A stretch of DNA of 64,000 nucleotides from Ignavibacteria bacterium (GCA_013204605.1 JABMNI010000069.1:26393-90392), one strand, 5' to 3'; shown: positions 48,647-58,248, counted from the first letter of the stretch. Numbers and translations are program-made. The notes: a model not told the origin generated them from the letters alone.

Positions 48647-49312
48647 ATGAGCTTTCCGTTTATTCCGTACCAAAGAAATGAAATTTCTTTAAATCAGGTG
48701 GCTGACAAATCGGTAGAATTCTATGAATTTATGGCAGAAAGGCGCTCCGTTCGGGACTTTTCTAACCGCAATGTGCCCCGTGAGGTTATAGAACGATTGA
48801 TTCTTACCGCAGCAACGGCACCCAGTGGTGCGCATAAGCAACCATGGACGTTTTGCGTGGTGAGAAATAAAGACCTCAAGACGGCTATTAAACAAGCCGC
48901 TGAAGAGGAAGAAAGATTGAGCTACGACGGTAGAATGAGCGCTGAATGGCTGGCTGATCTCGCGCCTTTGGGAACAGATTGGCATAAGCCGTTTATTGAA
49001 ATTGCACCCTGGGTAATCGTCGTGTTTAGAAAAGCTTACGAGTTGAAAAATGACGGTAGTAGGGGTCAGACCTATTATTCTCACGAGTCAGTGGGTATTG
49101 CTGTTGGGTTTTTACTTGCCGCAATTCACAATGCAGGCTTGGTAGCGCTTACGCATACCCCATCTCCTATGAACTTCATGCGAACCATACTCAATCGTCC
49201 GGAAAATGAACGACCGTTTGTGTTAATTCCCGTCGGCTATCCGTCGGCCAATGCCACCGTCCCCGACATTCACAGAAAGCCCCTTGACCAAGTTGCTTAT
49301 TTTTACGACTGA
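48647..49312 (+). CDS. nitroreductase-family flavoprotein
   Basis: 221 residues. FMN-binding RRSVRDFSNRNVP and TAPSGAHKQPWTF place it in the nitroreductase superfamily; the lid region and GQTYYSHESVGIAVGFLL resemble the iodotyrosine-deiodinase-like group. Such enzymes use FMN and NAD(P)H to reduce nitro, halogen or quinone compounds. It precedes the M16 peptidase gene; the substrate cannot be inferred. Confidence 0.85.
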   Translation: MSFPFIPYQRNEISLNQVADKSVEFYEFMAERRSVRDFSNRNVPREVIERLILTAATAPSGAHKQPWTFCVVRNKDLKTAIKQAAEEEERLSYDGRMSAEWLADLAPLGTDWHKPFIEIAPWVIVVFRKAYELKNDGSRGQTYYSHESVGIAVGFLLAAIHNAGLVALTHTPSPMNFMRTILNRPENERPFVLIPVGYPSANATVPDIHRKPLDQVAYFYD

Positions 49313-49376
49313 ATTCGTTTAACAAGCCACTGAATTCGATCATCAACCTCACTTTTGATTGGTAACCCGGACACGC

Positions 49377-50627
49377 ATGCAACTAGTACCCGTTCACAAA
49401 ACATCTCTCAGCAACGGTTTAACCGTTGTAGTTTGTCCAAAAAATGAAGCACCCGTTGTTACTGTCGATGTAATGTATAAGGTTGGATCGCACGACGAAC
49501 ATCATGGTAAATCCGGTTTAGCGCATTTGTTTGAGCATCTGATGTTCGACAATACCTCTACTGGAATGGCAAAGCAGTATGATACGTATTGCACTAAGGC
49601 AGGGGGCTCGAACAATGCGTACACAACGCATGATTTCACGAACTACTTTATTAGTCTGCCTGCCCATCAAATAGAATTGGGACTGTGGTTAGAATCTGAA
49701 CGCATGCGTGGTTTCAACATCAAGCAGGAACATTTAGACACACAGATCAGTGTGGTGTTGGAAGAGATGAAGCAAAACGTTGAAAACCAGCCGTATGCAA
49801 AGTGGCGGTTCGTAATGGCGGAAAATTCATTCACTCCGGAATGTTCGTACTCATGGGATGTATATGGCAGTCACGAAGATGTGGCAGGGGTAAGACTCTC
49901 CGATGCTGAGGATTTTTTTAAGCGTTTCTATAATCCGCAAAATGCTGTGCTGTGCATTGCAGGCGATATAGCAGTTGATGCAGCATACCAGATGGCGGAA
50001 AAATATTTCGGAAGTATCCAATCAGAAACTTCGGTCAACACCAGAACCAACTATAACGATTCTATGCGCCTTTATTCTCGGCACGTTGAGATTACTGATG
50101 CGGTACCAATGAGTGCGGCGTTTATTGGGGTCCATGCCCCATCGATGCTAACTGAAAAGATGTTTGCTGCCGAGCTTGCCTGCATAGCGTTAGGTTCCGG
50201 TAGAAACTCGCCCATACACCAGCACATGATAAGAGAGAAAAGGATTGCTTCAGCGGCCAGTGTGTTCATGGACAAGCGAGCGCAAACATCACAGGTATGT
50301 TTCTATGCTTATGCCGCCAACCCAGAAGTGACGCCGGATGTATTGGTCGATGAACTTCAGATAGCAATAAAGAGTTACGAATACTCAAAACAAGATCACA
50401 CCAAGGCCATTAATAAACTCAAGTCGTCAATTGCATCTGAGTTTCAAAAGGCGAGTGGAATAGCAGACTCGGTGGCTTTTCACGAAACGTTTTTTAAGAA
50501 CGGAACTCTGATTAATGACTTGCTTTTGCGCTTCGATAGATGCACATTGGAAGAAGTTCAACAGTGTATTAACGAGTATTCCGATCTCTCTGCCGGTGTG
50601 CGAGTAGATGTGGTGCCGGGCGAGTAA
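49377..50627 (+). CDS. M16-family zinc peptidase (PqqL/processing-peptidase type)
   Basis: About 416 residues from ATG 49377 (an ATG at 49359 is also open). The inverted zinc motif is LAHLFEHLMFD (HxxEH), with the third ligand Glu in VVLEEMKQN; AYTTHDFTNYF is also family-typical. Single-domain-pair M16B size. No signal peptide, so probably cytoplasmic or exported by another route. Convergent with the aminotransferase gene. Confidence 0.85.
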   Translation: MQLVPVHKTSLSNGLTVVVCPKNEAPVVTVDVMYKVGSHDEHHGKSGLAHLFEHLMFDNTSTGMAKQYDTYCTKAGGSNNAYTTHDFTNYFISLPAHQIELGLWLESERMRGFNIKQEHLDTQISVVLEEMKQNVENQPYAKWRFVMAENSFTPECSYSWDVYGSHEDVAGVRLSDAEDFFKRFYNPQNAVLCIAGDIAVDAAYQMAEKYFGSIQSETSVNTRTNYNDSMRLYSRHVEITDAVPMSAAFIGVHAPSMLTEKMFAAELACIALGSGRNSPIHQHMIREKRIASAASVFMDKRAQTSQVCFYAYAANPEVTPDVLVDELQIAIKSYEYSKQDHTKAINKLKSSIASEFQKASGIADSVAFHETFFKNGTLINDLLLRFDRCTLEEVQQCINEYSDLSAGVRVDVVPGE

Positions 50628-50635
50628 CGCAGCAA

Positions 50636-51802
50636 TTATACGCGGGCTAACTTTTCAGCTGCTAGCTCTAGAGTCGAGTTTTCTTTTGCAAAACAAAATC
50701 GTAACACTGGTTGTGACACATTTCCCGGGATGAATGGCGATAGCGGAATGGCGGCCACTCCATGTTCGGTAGTTAATCGTTTTGCGAAGTTGACATCTGT
50801 TTCGTCCGACACATTAGCGTACCCCAAGAGCTGAAAATACGTACCCTTACAAGGCAACACCGTGAACCGCGTTGAACCAATAAGCCCCCTAAAATAATCT
50901 CGCTTACGCTGGAAAAATTCCGACAACCCCAGATACGTTTCCGCATTCAACATGTAGTTGGCCAATCCAACTTGCATTGGCGTGTTAACAGAAAATGTTA
51001 AGAATTGGTGGACCTTGCGGAACTCTGCCGTAAGGTGGGAGGGGGCTATGCAGACCCCAATTTTCCATCCGGTGATGTGGAAGGTTTTTCCAAAGGATGT
51101 TACAACGAAGGCGCGGTGGCGGAGTCCGGGAATTGAAAGCACAGAGATGTGGCGGACGCCATCGAACGTGATAAGCTCATACACTTCATCGCTCAACACA
51201 TTTACGTTGTGCTTATTGCAGTATTCCTCGAGTGCAGTGTATTGCGCGGCATCCCAAACGGTTCCGGTAGGATTGTGCGGAGTGTTGATGATAATCAGCA
51301 CAGTGCGAGAAGTGGTTAGCGCATGTACTTCATCCCAGTCTGGCATGTAGTTGGGGAAGAGTAGGTGCGCATAAACAGGTACACCGCCGTTTGCTATAAC
51401 TGCTGGACCATAACTATCGTACGCTGGCGAAAAAATAATTACTTCGTCGCCAGGTTTCACCACAGTAGCAATCGCAGTATACAGTGCAACAGTTCCACCA
51501 GGTGTAATGGTTATCTCAGTATCCGCGTTGGGTGGAATAACATCTGTAGAATTGCCGTGCTGTTTTAAAAACACTTGTGTATACTTCTCAGCAACTGCAT
51601 TTCGTAACGCCGGCATTCCGGGCATGGGCGCGTATTGATTGTAACCAGACTTCATTGCCTGAGCAACACATTCAAACAAAATCGGATCGGGAGAGTAATC
51701 GGGGAATCCCTGCGATAAATTCACAGCTCCAACGGTGTTGGCAAGTTGCGACATCTCAGAAAATATCGTGGTGCCCATCTCGGGAAATTTTGATGTAAAC
51801 AT
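50636..51802 (-). CDS. fold type I aminotransferase (YbdL/KAT-like)
   Basis: 388 residues. NLSQGFPDY, GYNQYAPMPGMPALR, ITPGGTVALYTAIA and NTPHNPTG are typical; SFGKTFHITGWKIG carries the PLP-binding Lys. The closest pattern I recognise is the methionine/kynurenine aminotransferase group (YbdL-like), which transfers amino groups from Met, Phe or Tyr to 2-oxo acids, sometimes in methionine salvage. No salvage genes are nearby. Carries two AGGGGGCT words (50883, 51041). Confidence 0.85.
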   Translation of the reverse strand: MFTSKFPEMGTTIFSEMSQLANTVGAVNLSQGFPDYSPDPILFECVAQAMKSGYNQYAPMPGMPALRNAVAEKYTQVFLKQHGNSTDVIPPNADTEITITPGGTVALYTAIATVVKPGDEVIIFSPAYDSYGPAVIANGGVPVYAHLLFPNYMPDWDEVHALTTSRTVLIIINTPHNPTGTVWDAAQYTALEEYCNKHNVNVLSDEVYELITFDGVRHISVLSIPGLRHRAFVVTSFGKTFHITGWKIGVCIAPSHLTAEFRKVHQFLTFSVNTPMQVGLANYMLNAETYLGLSEFFQRKRDYFRGLIGSTRFTVLPCKGTYFQLLGYANVSDETDVNFAKRLTTEHGVAAIPLSPFIPGNVSQPVLRFCFAKENSTLELAAEKLARV

Positions 51803-51813
51803 GCGGACAATAC

Positions 51814-52725
51814 CTAGATAACTATTCGCACGTTCTTCGCCACTTCGTCGCCATTGGAATTGAGTCCAATTGAAAACTGAACCGGATCGCCAATTTGAAT
51901 ATCGTCGAACGATGTCTCAACCAAATCGGACTGATGAAAGAAAAGGTTAGCAGGTTGGTGGCGAATGAAGCCGTAGTTGTTCTTTAATAAGAACACTTCA
52001 CTCTCAAGCTGATCTCCATTCAATTCTGCGTCATCGAATTTAGCGTCATCGAATTTGGAAGTAGCGTTAGTCCTCACAAACAACGACTTGATTTTTGGAT
52101 CGTTCTCTTCTAAGCCGGCGTCAATCAGTTCGTGCATCAGCATCGGGTAGCTACATTCTTTTAGTAGCTCCGGCCAAAGACCCTGAGAAAAATTCATGCC
52201 GTCTCGGTCTGTATACTCAAAGGCCCAAGTGAGCAACATTACTCTTGCACCCAACGTGTTCAACTTCCGCACAAGTGGTGTAAACGTAACGTCGGAAGCT
52301 ATTAACACAACAACATCCAGCTCCTTCAAAGTTGCCTGCTCGTAAGCCTCCAAGGCTATTGCCACATCAATAGGTTTTACCTCATTCTTATTCGTACCGA
52401 ATTTCATTGGAAGGAAGTGCGTGGTAATAGCCTGCCAACTCAACACATCTTCTAGCACTCTATCATAGTACAACAGATTGCCTCGGTTTTGCGCTTCGTT
52501 CGCAGAAACGCGCATTCTAAAAAAATGACTTTCAACAATCTTTGTTCGTTCAAGTGGCGTGTTCTCTTTTTCCGAAATGGTTCGTTCAATAAAGTCAAAC
52601 AGACCGCGAACATTAATACGATTACGACACTTGTGGTGAAAGGCGTAAAAACTATTTACTTGGATAAAAAAGTTTCCGTCTATAAACACACCAATTTTTC
52701 TACTACCCGAATCATTGCGAAACAT
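51814..52725 (-). CDS. NYN-domain nuclease fused to a cold-shock domain
   Basis: About 303 residues from ATG 52725 (one at 52764 adds 13). Residues ~8-190 form a NYN/LabA (PIN-like) domain with KIGVFIDGNFF, KPIDVAIALEAYE and VVLIASDVTFTPLVRKL; its Asp residues would bind metal for RNA cleavage. A short linker with a duplicated KFDDA leads to a C-terminal cold-shock-like OB fold (NYGFIRHQPANLFFHQSDLV). The combination points to an RNA-targeting enzyme with its own RNA-binding module. Confidence 0.8.
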   Translation of the reverse strand: MFRNDSGSRKIGVFIDGNFFIQVNSFYAFHHKCRNRINVRGLFDFIERTISEKENTPLERTKIVESHFFRMRVSANEAQNRGNLLYYDRVLEDVLSWQAITTHFLPMKFGTNKNEVKPIDVAIALEAYEQATLKELDVVVLIASDVTFTPLVRKLNTLGARVMLLTWAFEYTDRDGMNFSQGLWPELLKECSYPMLMHELIDAGLEENDPKIKSLFVRTNATSKFDDAKFDDAELNGDQLESEVFLLKNNYGFIRHQPANLFFHQSDLVETSFDDIQIGDPVQFSIGLNSNGDEVAKNVRIVI

Positions 52726-52802
52726 ATAAAAACAACTCCATGATATTAAATAACTATCCCACAAAGTAAAAAAAATAAAATAGACTTTGGGAAGGGGGCT
52801 AT

Positions 52803-53534
52803 CTAGCGCTTAGCGCCAGCTTCTTTTAACGTCGTAATTACATGAAATTTACGATTTTCACTAGCATATTTCATTGCTGTTTTCAAATTCAAATCGATCG
52901 ATTCCAATTCAGGTTTGAAAACTAAAAGCAACTTTATCATGTCAACTTCACCATGCATGCTGAGCAACATCAGCGGAGTTCTACCATAAATATCGCGGGT
53001 GTTTGGGTCAGCCCCCTTATCAAGCAACTCACCCACGACATTTATGTGACGTTTTCCGCAGGCTATCATAAGTGGGGTGTTTCCGTTCTTGTCCTTAATC
53101 TCCATGTTAGCACCGCCGGCTATCAAATAGGTGACGCTATTATTAACTCCCATTTCCGCAGCCACGTTGAGAGGCGTTCTACCGCGCGAATCTCGAATGT
53201 TAGGGTTTGCACCGGCAATCAGAAGTCGTGAAATTAGATTTTCTCGAGTATGGAACGCTGCGGCGTGAAGTGCCGTCATTCCAGTCTTTGTTACTAAATC
53301 GGGATTGGCTTTGAATGACAACAATAAATCCATCATTAAACTATCACCCACAATTGCAGAAACCATGAGACCCGTCAACCCCTCTGCGTCGGTCTCATTA
53401 ATATTCGTGGCCTTGTTCTGAAGAAGCTTGTTAACGCTTTTCAGATTGCCGGTTTTTACGGTTTCAATGAACTTCTGACCATACGTGGCAACGGAAGTGA
53501 ATACCAGCGCAAGCAGAATTATTGGGTATCTCAT
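52803..53534 (-). CDS. exported ankyrin-repeat protein
   Basis: 243 residues; signal peptide ends ATYG before QKFIE. About six ankyrin repeats follow, visible as GLTGLMVSAIVGDSL, GMTALHAAAFHTREN, GRTPLNVAAEMGVNN, GNTPLMIACGKRHIN and GRTPLMLLSMHGEVD. Acts as a periplasmic or surface protein-binding scaffold. It is the last gene in a leftward group with two lipoproteins and a barrel protein; the gap to the upstream lipoprotein gene is 3 bp. The preceding gap (52765-52802) holds an AGGGGGCT word at 52793. Confidence 0.85.
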   Translation of the reverse strand: MRYPIILLALVFTSVATYGQKFIETVKTGNLKSVNKLLQNKATNINETDAEGLTGLMVSAIVGDSLMMDLLLSFKANPDLVTKTGMTALHAAAFHTRENLISRLLIAGANPNIRDSRGRTPLNVAAEMGVNNSVTYLIAGGANMEIKDKNGNTPLMIACGKRHINVVGELLDKGADPNTRDIYGRTPLMLLSMHGEVDMIKLLLVFKPELESIDLNLKTAMKYASENRKFHVITTLKEAGAKR

Positions 53535-53537
53535 TAA

Positions 53538-54143
53538 TCAAAAACCCTGTTTCTGGATAAATATACCTTTGTCTACTTTAACGAAGAAATCCTGATAGAA
53601 TTTAGGATCATCAATTGTATATACCTCAACAGGTTCACCTTGATTGTCCAAAATTTTGGCTTGGAAATTTGCCCGCACCTTGCAGCGCGATCCAATTTCT
53701 GAGATATTAATACTCACCTCGACCATTTTGAATTTATTGAAGCGCTCTTGAACCGTTTGTGAATTCGAATGCGAGTGTGTGCGAGAAGTTTTACCAAACA
53801 TTCTATCAAGCACATCCAACCAATAGTCTGTGGAGTTGGAACTATTTGTAGTAGTTCTTGTACCAGAAGACTTTCGATCAGTTAGTTGTAACTCCTTTGT
53901 AGCCGTAAGCAATCCAAGATCGGGAACCGCATTCTTCACTACAAAGTCGTCATCTTGGAGCACGTTAAGTACGGCTTTCAAAATCAATTTCACATCATTA
54001 GTATCGAACTCACGTGTTTGAAGTTCGCGAATCTGCAACTGAGTTTTGGGCGTTGGAATTGGTGCACGTTGATTTACAACGGTACAAGCTGAAATCATCA
54101 GCATTATTCCAGATAGCCAAGCTGTTGTGGTTAGTGCTTTCAT
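53538..54143 (-). CDS. conserved exported lipoprotein, family not recognised
   Basis: 201 residues; lipobox ISAC near residue 20. The mature part (REFDTNDVKLILKAVLNVLQDDDFVV) resembles proteins that co-occur with BamE-like lipoproteins, but I cannot name the family. Its ATG overlaps the stop of the 142-residue BamE-like gene by one base, so the two are coupled. It probably works in the same envelope process. Confidence 0.65.
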   Translation of the reverse strand: MKALTTTAWLSGIMLMISACTVVNQRAPIPTPKTQLQIRELQTREFDTNDVKLILKAVLNVLQDDDFVVKNAVPDLGLLTATKELQLTDRKSSGTRTTTNSSNSTDYWLDVLDRMFGKTSRTHSHSNSQTVQERFNKFKMVEVSINISEIGSRCKVRANFQAKILDNQGEPVEVYTIDDPKFYQDFFVKVDKGIFIQKQGF

Positions 54144-54568
54144 CAGAATTTACTTTGATGGTATGTATACGAATCAACTTTTCCTGCAGCGTTGAATTTA
54201 ATAACAACTGTCAGAGTTCGTTGCGTGGTGCTGGTAGCACCAGACTGATTGGAGAAGCCCCCTAATATTAAAAACAAACTGTTTTGGCTATTCGAATACG
54301 AGGCTTCGGTTGCAATCTTATCGTACACAAACGTTTCGCGATCTTGCTCGTCGCGCGTGGTGATGTTGGGCGAACCTAGGGCTTCAATCACTTCGGCGCC
54401 CGACATTCCCTTTGTTATTTCCCGGCGCACAATACCCGCGGTGAGCTCACGCTCCTTGGTTGAGCGAAGGTCGTTTTGATTATCCTGCACGTTCTTGCAC
54501 GAAGGGGTAACTAAGGCTACGCCTGTTACCACAACAATTAGGAGGGCTAGTTTTGTGAATTGTTTCAT
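54143..54568 (-). CDS. SmpA/OmlA (BamE)-like lipoprotein
   Basis: About 141 residues from ATG 54568, seven later than the longest open start. Lipobox TPSC near residue 24. The segment ITKGMSGAEVIEALGSPNITTR then ETFVYDK matches the SmpA/OmlA domain of BamE, an outer-membrane assembly accessory. Gene order: barrel protein, this lipoprotein, another lipoprotein, ankyrin protein. Coupling with the next gene (TGATG) suggests a functional unit in the envelope; the barrel gene upstream may be a partner. Confidence 0.7.
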   Translation of the reverse strand: MKQFTKLALLIVVVTGVALVTPSCKNVQDNQNDLRSTKERELTAGIVRREITKGMSGAEVIEALGSPNITTRDEQDRETFVYDKIATEASYSNSQNSLFLILGGFSNQSGATSTTQRTLTVVIKFNAAGKVDSYTYHQSKF

Positions 54569-54591
54569 TATATAAACTCCAAATGGCAATA

Positions 54592-55407
54592 TTAAAATTG
54601 AATTGTGAAACCGATAGTGAATTCAACTAGGCTTGGTTGTGGCACGTATTGATTGTACGTTCTGACTGATTCGTCTGAAACAATTTCAAACCTGTGAATG
54701 TTGACGGCTGAACCGAGAATGTAACGCATTTTAGCGTCTATCAAAAGTCGTTGTAGCGTATTAGGAAGGTCGATAAAGTCAACAAGTTTAAACATCATCC
54801 CCACTCCAACGCCATACGTCCACGAAATATCAGTTTCGGTGTTGCTCTTCGAATCCTGAACGTAGAGATTCCTGCGTTCAATATTGAGTCTGGAATTATA
54901 TACCCGAAAGCCCCCTAACAATTCCGCATATGGGAACATCCAGGTCTCGAGGTTGGCTTGTGAACGGACAAAAAGTGTAACAGGAATTTGAGTGTTTGAA
55001 GCCGTATAATTCACGGAGTCTATCCGGCCGGAAGTACTTGGCACAACATAAAGCTGGCTAGACTGACCATTGAACGATACGCCGGCTTCGGCTCCAACTA
55101 AAACGGGGAATGGATCGAAGTTATACGCAGCGTACGCGTTAAAGCCAATTCCATACGTTGGTGCCTTAATGTTGTTTAGCGCACTCCGCAGCGAATCTTG
55201 TGAATTTGAAAACATTAAACCTCCACCAAATTGTATTGGCAGATAGTTGTGCTTTATCTGGTCGATGATTCGATCATCCATTGTGATCGGCACCGAACCT
55301 TCATTATCTGTATCCGCAAACTGCGCTACGGCCGAGCCAACGAAGCACAGCAGGCACAGAGTGGTGGTGGCCAAACACATAATTGTAGAGGCCCAAATTT
55401 TGAGCAT
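54592..55407 (-). CDS. outer-membrane beta-barrel protein
   Basis: 271 residues; signal peptide ends AVA before QFADT. Alternating aromatic strands (LPIQFGGGLMFS, YGIGFNAYAAYNF, GAEAGVSFNG, FPYAELLGGFRVY, WTYGVGVGMMF) and the terminal FTIGFTIQF indicate an 8-10-strand porin-like barrel (OmpA/OprF-like beta-brl fold). Function unknown. First gene of a leftward envelope cluster. One AGGGGGCT word at 54909 is in the sense strand. Confidence 0.75.
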   Translation of the reverse strand: MLKIWASTIMCLATTTLCLLCFVGSAVAQFADTDNEGSVPITMDDRIIDQIKHNYLPIQFGGGLMFSNSQDSLRSALNNIKAPTYGIGFNAYAAYNFDPFPVLVGAEAGVSFNGQSSQLYVVPSTSGRIDSVNYTASNTQIPVTLFVRSQANLETWMFPYAELLGGFRVYNSRLNIERRNLYVQDSKSNTETDISWTYGVGVGMMFKLVDFIDLPNTLQRLLIDAKMRYILGSAVNIHRFEIVSDESVRTYNQYVPQPSLVEFTIGFTIQF

Positions 55408-55423
55408 AAGTGATCCAAATAAA

Positions 55424-56653
55424 TCAATAGGGGATTGGGAACCATCTGTGCTTTTTGAGCGTTGTCATCATGTACTGCATGAGAAAGCTAAGTTCAGGAG
55501 GTTCGCCGGAATCTACACTAACGGTTTCCTCCGTATGGAAGTTGCGCAGTAATAGTTGACAATGTGCAGTTGTTCCGTGTTCACCGGAGTCGTCTGACGT
55601 AGCATACTCTTTTTGCATTGTAAGAGCTAAGCAGCTATCTACCATAGCACATACACTATCGAGTTCATCCTTTGTGAACTGACCCCACCACGTAGATTCA
55701 CCGCGAGCCTCGCGATTATTCCACACATTTACCCAACCATCTGTGTATAACGTATAGGTGTACAGCAAACACACATCGCCACAACTCGTACACCGCGTTT
55801 GTATTACTCGCGCATGTACATCTAGCGGGACCGGCAAGCCCCCTACCAAACCCGGAAAATCCTCATCTTGTTTAAACCCGGCCACAGCGCGATCATCCGA
55901 TCCCTCGAATTCAATTATCTCCTTATCTATAATCCGCAACGGTACCCTAGTAGGCGTAATTGATGGCGGTAACTCGTAGTCAACAGAGACAATCAAATGC
56001 TCCATTCCCCAACTCTCATTTTCTAAGCCCGGCTTTACATCCTTCAATTTTGCATACACATCCACCACCACCACACTATCAGTGTTTGTAATTGAGCGTT
56101 CAATCTCATACGTCGCATCCAGTGGACCATCGTAAATCCCAGGCTCAACAAACCTATAGCCCAGCATGTTTTTATTTCGGGCACCCGTACGTGACGGATA
56201 GGTGCGGCTCTTTTCACTACCGGGAAACGACTGACGGTACGTGGTATTCGAAAACGATTCCGAAAAAACGAGCTTTCGGTTTACCGTAATCTCAAACCGG
56301 TCGTCGTCCACGGTGCCGTCCCACGATCCTATAATGTGAAAGGCCGCATCAACAGTAATCCGCTTCTGCTGCATACTGATTGGAATCACGTAGCGCAACG
56401 TATCTGAATCACCGAACCTTCCCAACAATCGCAGCCTTCGTGGCGCACGAGTAATGGTAGGGGGCTTTGTGGTTCCGCCCACAGAATGTAGTGCAATGTC
56501 GCTCAGCGTATCGTCGGTTTGCATTGAGTGATAGTAGTGCTGGAATATGACGCGTTTGGACGACTGACCAAAAGAATCTACTGGATTCACCAACCCGCAT
56601 ACTGCACAAAAAGCAATTCCGAAAACAAAACTGTAGATTGAGTACTGTTTCAT
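55424..56653 (-). CDS. exported protein of unknown function
   Basis: 409 residues; signal peptide (MKQYSIYSFVFGIAFC... to SFG) before QSSKR. No family recognised. Residues ~100-215 form a beta-rich module with IGSWDG, DDRFEITVN and VFSESF, reminiscent of sugar- or Ca-binding jelly-roll modules. Residues ~280-390 contain several Cys residues (RCTSCGDVC) and YTLYTDGWVNVW. Only 16 bp separate its start from the divergent rarA start. No sorting tail is evident. Confidence 0.6.
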   Translation of the reverse strand: MKQYSIYSFVFGIAFCAVCGLVNPVDSFGQSSKRVIFQHYYHSMQTDDTLSDIALHSVGGTTKPPTITRAPRRLRLLGRFGDSDTLRYVIPISMQQKRITVDAAFHIIGSWDGTVDDDRFEITVNRKLVFSESFSNTTYRQSFPGSEKSRTYPSRTGARNKNMLGYRFVEPGIYDGPLDATYEIERSITNTDSVVVVDVYAKLKDVKPGLENESWGMEHLIVSVDYELPPSITPTRVPLRIIDKEIIEFEGSDDRAVAGFKQDEDFPGLVGGLPVPLDVHARVIQTRCTSCGDVCLLYTYTLYTDGWVNVWNNREARGESTWWGQFTKDELDSVCAMVDSCLALTMQKEYATSDDSGEHGTTAHCQLLLRNFHTEETVSVDSGEPPELSFLMQYMMTTLKKHRWFPIPY

Positions 56654-56669
56654 ATTTCATAAAACTACG

Positions 56670-58010
56670 ATGGCTGGACTGTTCGACGATATAGAAACCC
56701 AGGAACGCGAGAAATTTTTTCCGTTAGCGGAGCGTATCCGACCCAAAAATTTGGGCGACCTGGTTGGGCAACAACACCTGGTTGGCGAACATGGTCCGCT
56801 GGGCAAAATGATCCACAAGGGTCGTCTTCGATCCATGATATTGTGGGGTCCACCGGGCACTGGAAAAACCTCACTAGCACGCGTAATTGCAAACACGTTG
56901 GATTCGCCCTTCCAACGCATCAGCGCTGTGGAAACCGGAGTGAAGGAGCTTCGAGAGATAATTCACAAAGCTGAAATATCAGCGCGTACCGGAACCCAAC
57001 ACATTGTTTTTATCGACGAGATCCACCGCTTCAACAAGTCACAGCAAGATGCGCTTTTGCATGCCGTTGAGAGCGGAACGATTTTGCTAATTGGCGCAAC
57101 AACAGAGAATCCATCCTTCGAAGTAAATGCAGCGTTACTAAGTAGGTGCGTAGTGTTCCGTTTGCATTCACTCGACGATGCAGATATAACAACGCTGATT
57201 CAGCATGCTGTGCAGTCAGACCCTATTCTATCGAGTGTGTCCATAGCTGAGATCGATATTCCATCCATCGTTCGGATATCCGGGGGCGATGCTCGAACCG
57301 CGCTGAATATTCTTGAGGGGGCTTTCCTGCTTAGTGAATCAAATCCCGACGGCGGATTGATTCTGGGCAAGGCAGAAATAGAACAAGCCGCACAACAAAG
57401 AGTTGTCGCATACGATAAAGCCGGAGAGTCGCATTACAACGTTTCATCGGCACTTATCAAGTCCATGCGCGGCTCCGATCCTGATGCGGCGTTGCTGTAC
57501 CTAGCCATCATGATAGAATCTGGAGAAGATCCCACATTCATCGCACGTAGACTCATCGTATTTGCATCTGAAGATGTTGGCAACGCCAACCCTACGGCGT
57601 TAACGCTAGCTGTATCCACGTTTCAAGCTATCGAGAGAATTGGAATGCCGGAAGGACGCATTGTTCTTTCTCAATGTGTAACGTATTTAGCAACGAGTGT
57701 AAAATCGAACGCATCGTATGTTGCTATAGATGCGGCGTTAGAGGCCGTGCGTCAGGGTGCTAATCTCACAGTGCCAATGCATATGCGCAATGCACCCACT
57801 CAACTCATGAAGAACGAAGGGTACGGCAGTGGATATCAATATCCTCACAGTGCTGAACAACACTTCGTTCACACTTCGTACTTCCCGGATGGAACTACCA
57901 ACGTATGCTTTTATAAGCCGGATAGCCACGAACCACACATATTAAAAAGACTTCGCTCATGGTGGCCTGAGCGGCATCTGGATGATTCAGCAGATGAAAC
58001 AAGTGTATAG
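56670..58010 (+). CDS. rarA: replication-associated recombination protein A (AAA+ ATPase)
   Basis: 446 residues, full length for RarA/MgsA. Clamp-loader-like: IRPKNLGDLVGQQHLVG, Walker A WGPPGTGKTSLARV, Walker B IVFIDEIHRFNKSQQD, sensor TTENPSF and GDARTALN. The C-terminal tetramerisation and lid domain (GSDPDAALLYLA, FASEDVGNANP) is intact. It acts at stalled replication forks and in recombination. Divergent to the exported-protein gene. Confidence 0.93.
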   Translation: MAGLFDDIETQEREKFFPLAERIRPKNLGDLVGQQHLVGEHGPLGKMIHKGRLRSMILWGPPGTGKTSLARVIANTLDSPFQRISAVETGVKELREIIHKAEISARTGTQHIVFIDEIHRFNKSQQDALLHAVESGTILLIGATTENPSFEVNAALLSRCVVFRLHSLDDADITTLIQHAVQSDPILSSVSIAEIDIPSIVRISGGDARTALNILEGAFLLSESNPDGGLILGKAEIEQAAQQRVVAYDKAGESHYNVSSALIKSMRGSDPDAALLYLAIMIESGEDPTFIARRLIVFASEDVGNANPTALTLAVSTFQAIERIGMPEGRIVLSQCVTYLATSVKSNASYVAIDAALEAVRQGANLTVPMHMRNAPTQLMKNEGYGSGYQYPHSAEQHFVHTSYFPDGTTNVCFYKPDSHEPHILKRLRSWWPERHLDDSADETSV

Positions 58011-58108
58011 ATTCGGAAATCAAGGATGTTAGAAATGCACCTTGTAACCAACACAGAGTTCGTAAGTTGATGTGTTCAGTGTATAACTTTAAACAATAGG
58101 AGTTGACA

Positions 58109-58177
58109 ATGAGTACTTTAGACAGGTTGTTTGTCGCCAAGAGTCGCCAAGAGTCGCCAAGAGAGCCTGCTACTTAA
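58109..58177 (+). CDS. short upstream ORF carrying the repeat switch
   Basis: ATG at 58109 with AGGAG six bases upstream opens a 22-codon frame (MSTLDRLFVAK...) through the 10-bp repeats to a TAA at 58175-58177. It probably is not an independent peptide: it is the likely start of the metalloprotease gene, out of frame by one base in this allele. A four-copy (or one-copy) repeat would join it to the protease frame. Confidence 0.55.
   Translation: MSTLDRLFVAKSRQESPREPAT
58133..58162. repeat. 10-bp tandem repeat, three perfect copies
   Basis: GTCGCCAAGA repeated three times with no mismatch, 24 bp after the ATG at 58109. Because 10 is not a multiple of 3, each gain or loss changes reading frame. 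Placed between a strong start site and the protease signal peptide, it has the architecture of a phase-variation switch. Confidence 0.92.
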
Positions 58178-58248
58178 GTTTATGTAGAATTGTCAGAATT
58201 GCCCGGCGGCAATGGCTTGGGAATTCACGTCATCTGCTTGTCCTTTTA

